A DNA stretch of 8,289 bases from Chitinophagaceae bacterium (lineage in GTDB: Bacteria; Bacteroidota; Bacteroidia; Chitinophagales; Chitinophagaceae): assembly GCA_025351145.1 (NCBI GenBank), contig JANXWM010000252.1, forward strand, positions 1 through 8,289. Reading direction: 5' to 3'. A program made the translations under genes and the position numbers. The first letter of the stretch is position 1; every line of letters begins with the position of its first letter. Under the pieces are notes generated by a model. The model ran no database searches. It saw only the letters and a list, made by a program, of their open reading frames with translations, and was not told the origin of the DNA. This document shows positions 6,943 through 8,289 of the stretch, in pieces.

Positions 6943-7638
6943 TTATTGCCCTGCAGCACAAAATGCAAGCAGTTTTTCAAGGTCTGCGGCTTTCTTAAAA
7001 TCAATATTATTGTCTTTAATGAACGAGCTGATCCTGGTTTTATCTGCTGGAAATATTTTTATAAAATTTGCTTTGTTTGCAATTACAGCAGGCTCGTTTT
7101 TGCTGATCAAATAATAAGTTGTTGTATTTTTTATTACAGCATCCTGGTTAATAGTCAGGTGGTAAGCATTAGACCCTTCAAAGAATGATTGATTGTTATC
7201 AATTGCAGATGCGGGGTTTGACTGGCCATAGGCTCCAACTTTTTCGTAATCAATTTTAATATTCCGCTGAACCGCAAGATGAAGGGTATCATCATCAACA
7301 AGCTGTTCCATATACCCTTTGTTATAGTAAAAAACAGTGTCGCTGATATTAATAAATTTCACCTCATCAGAATTGGCGATGGCCAGTGTATCGCCGTTAC
7401 TGCCGATAAACTGCATTTCGCCCACAAGAAAATTATAATTGATTTGTTGCCGCGATGCTGCACCATTCTTTAAGAAAATGATCCCTTCTGTAAAAGAAGG
7501 AAAGCGGTAAGTACCATAATCAGATATTGCTTTGGATACATCATCTCCCGCTTTTACTCTTGTTGTTTGTACTGTTTGCGCGGATACTGTAACTATTATA
7601 ACAAGCAACAATGCATTGACCAAAAAAAATCTTTTCAT
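6943..7638 (-). CDS. Exported protein of unknown function (231 residues)
   Basis: I do not recognise a characterised family. The chosen start is the ATG at 7636-7638, because it opens directly into a signal peptide (MKRFFLVNALLLVIIVTVSAQ). The alternative TTG at 7693-7695 would add 19 mostly basic or aromatic residues and bury the signal, so it is unlikely. The mature part is beta-rich and polar, with an alternating strand pattern (EGIIFLKNGA, YNFLVGEMQFIG, VKFINISDTVFYY). It ends in a short charged helix (RISSFIKDNNIDFKKAADLEKLL, residues 202-224). By memory, proteins with this strand-rich body and FIKDNNIDFKK-like tail are common uncharacterised secreted proteins of Bacteroidota. No enzyme motif is seen. 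One Cys (227) lies near the end. It lies 59 bases after the DUF2271-like gene, and an AT-rich hairpin separates them. Confidence 0.85.
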   Translation of the reverse strand: MKRFFLVNALLLVIIVTVSAQTVQTTRVKAGDDVSKAISDYGTYRFPSFTEGIIFLKNGAASRQQINYNFLVGEMQFIGSNGDTLAIANSDEVKFINISDTVFYYNKGYMEQLVDDDTLHLAVQRNIKIDYEKVGAYGQSNPASAIDNNQSFFEGSNAYHLTINQDAVIKNTTTYYLISKNEPAVIANKANFIKIFPADKTRISSFIKDNNIDFKKAADLEKLLAFCAAGQ

Positions 7639-7654
7639 ATATAACCGTTTTATT

Positions 7655-7687
7655 AAAGAGAAAAAATAGCCCGCGATTTTTCTCTTT
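7655..7687. repeat. Perfect 11-base inverted repeat between two genes
   Basis: AAAGAGAAAAA (7655-7665) and TTTTTCTCTTT (7677-7687) are exact reverse complements around an 11-base loop. In the transcript the hairpin starts 10 bases after the TAA of the DUF2271-like gene and ends 16 bases before the ATG of the next gene. Only two of its eleven pairs are G-C, so it is weak. The U-rich 3' arm gives a partial resemblance to a leaky terminator or an mRNA processing site. Confidence 0.45.
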
Positions 7688-7697
7688 ACACTCAAAA

Positions 7698-8289
7698 TTA
7701 CTTTAATTGCATAATAGCCCTTACCAGCAGTAAAGAACTGCCTGATGATTTTAAAGTAAATACATCGCCTTTAGATAAATCAACTGTCCCACTATAGAGT
7801 TCGTTTTTATCCTCATTCTTTACTTCAAGCATAACCTGAAACTTACTGCCAGCTTTAGTTTTAGTTGTAAGAAAGAAATTATCTGTGGGCGTTGCATCAT
7901 TATAATTTGTGGCAGTATCTTTTGTACTTTTTTGCCAGTGGGGCAATAAAGCCGGAGTGAAATTTTTTGTTTCTGTTTCGCCTTCAAATAAAGCATGCCG
8001 CTTATCTTCTTCTCCGGATGTTACCTCAATTGTTTTGGCTGGCACAAAAAGATTTTCTACAAAATTACCGGCTGTATCTTCTATCCAGATGGCCATTACC
8101 GGCGTAAGGGCATCATTGCTTTTTTCAACTATAAAACTAAGTGTGCTTCCGGTTTTATCTTTATTGGTAGCAATATCAATGAATGATGTTTTATCAAAAA
8201 AGCCGCCAGGTTTTTCGCCGCGGGTTAAATCTTCACCAGCATGTTGTATTTGTGTAAAAGGCGGTAAATTAAATCCGGCACCAATTAAA
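7698..8289 (-). CDS. DUF2271-like protein, 5' end outside window
   Basis: The frame is open from the right edge to a TAA at 7698-7700, giving 196 visible residues. An in-frame Met (codon ending at 8094) is internal, because coding-like sequence continues upstream of it to the edge, so the true start lies beyond the window. The visible part contains STLSFIVEKSNDALTPVMAI, then AIWIEDTAGNFVENLFVP (66-83), LLPHW (114-118), NDATPTDNF (129-137) and KFQVMLEVKNEDKNELYSG (149-167). This order resembles DUF2271 periplasmic proteins. These share an AIWIED-type strand, a proline-His-Trp segment, a DA-x-TP motif and a final V-LEVN segment. They are thought to sit in the cell envelope but have no known activity. 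The family call is from memory of the motif order and is moderately sure. Confidence 0.7.
   Translation of the reverse strand, partial: LIGAGFNLPPFTQIQHAGEDLTRGEKPGGFFDKTSFIDIATNKDKTGSTLSFIVEKSNDALTPVMAIWIEDTAGNFVENLFVPAKTIEVTSGEEDKRHALFEGETETKNFTPALLPHWQKSTKDTATNYNDATPTDNFFLTTKTKAGSKFQVMLEVKNEDKNELYSGTVDLSKGDVFTLKSSGSSLLLVRAIMQLK

Noticed and set aside
7639..7695. A TTG start giving a 250-residue version of the unknown secreted protein
   Set aside because: The extension places 19 residues before a clean signal peptide and runs through the inverted repeat. The ATG at 7636-7638 is far more plausible.

Overview
The window looks like a chromosomal segment from a Bacteroidota bacterium, most likely of the Chitinophagaceae type. 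The evidence is the moderately AT-rich DNA, the absence of Shine-Dalgarno sequences before the starts, signal peptides ending in a short AQ cleavage site (TAQ, SAQ), and a glycoside-hydrolase repertoire typical of that phylum. The genus is an inference and cannot be fixed from the sequence alone.

All six protein genes lie on the minus strand, so transcription runs from the right end to the left. In that order they are: the 3' part of a DUF2271-like protein (7698-8289, start outside the window); a 231-residue exported protein of unknown function (6943-7638); an 800-residue family 3 glycoside hydrolase with all the hallmarks of a beta-glucosidase or beta-xylosidase (4370-6772); a second, distant family 3 enzyme of 775 residues with an EF-hand-like calcium loop (1736-4063); a secreted alpha/beta-hydrolase of the esterase or prolyl-oligopeptidase type (736-1515); and the 5' part of a Tat-exported, IolE/xylose-isomerase-like TIM-barrel protein (1-689). 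The last reading frame is broken by one missing base in an A-run.

Together, the two exported GH3 enzymes, the esterase and the exported TIM-barrel protein suggest a small periplasmic glycoside-deconstruction cluster. The GH3 enzymes would remove terminal beta-linked sugars, the esterase would remove acyl or aryl ester groups, and the TIM-barrel protein would isomerise or otherwise act on a released sugar or keto-sugar. No SusC/SusD pair, regulator or transporter is visible, so this is not a complete polysaccharide-utilisation locus.

The most unusual content is between the genes. The three gaps around the GH3 genes all carry the 19-base motif TTGCGTCGCACTCTTGTAC. Two of these are full elements bounded by inverted copies of the motif (1571-1696 and 4137-4353). 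They share a 41-base left end but enclose different internal palindromes. The third is a lone arm (6901-6919). All three begin shortly downstream of a stop codon and have the same orientation. They look like non-autonomous, MITE- or REP-like elements that settle in 3' untranslated regions and act as hosts for other palindromes.
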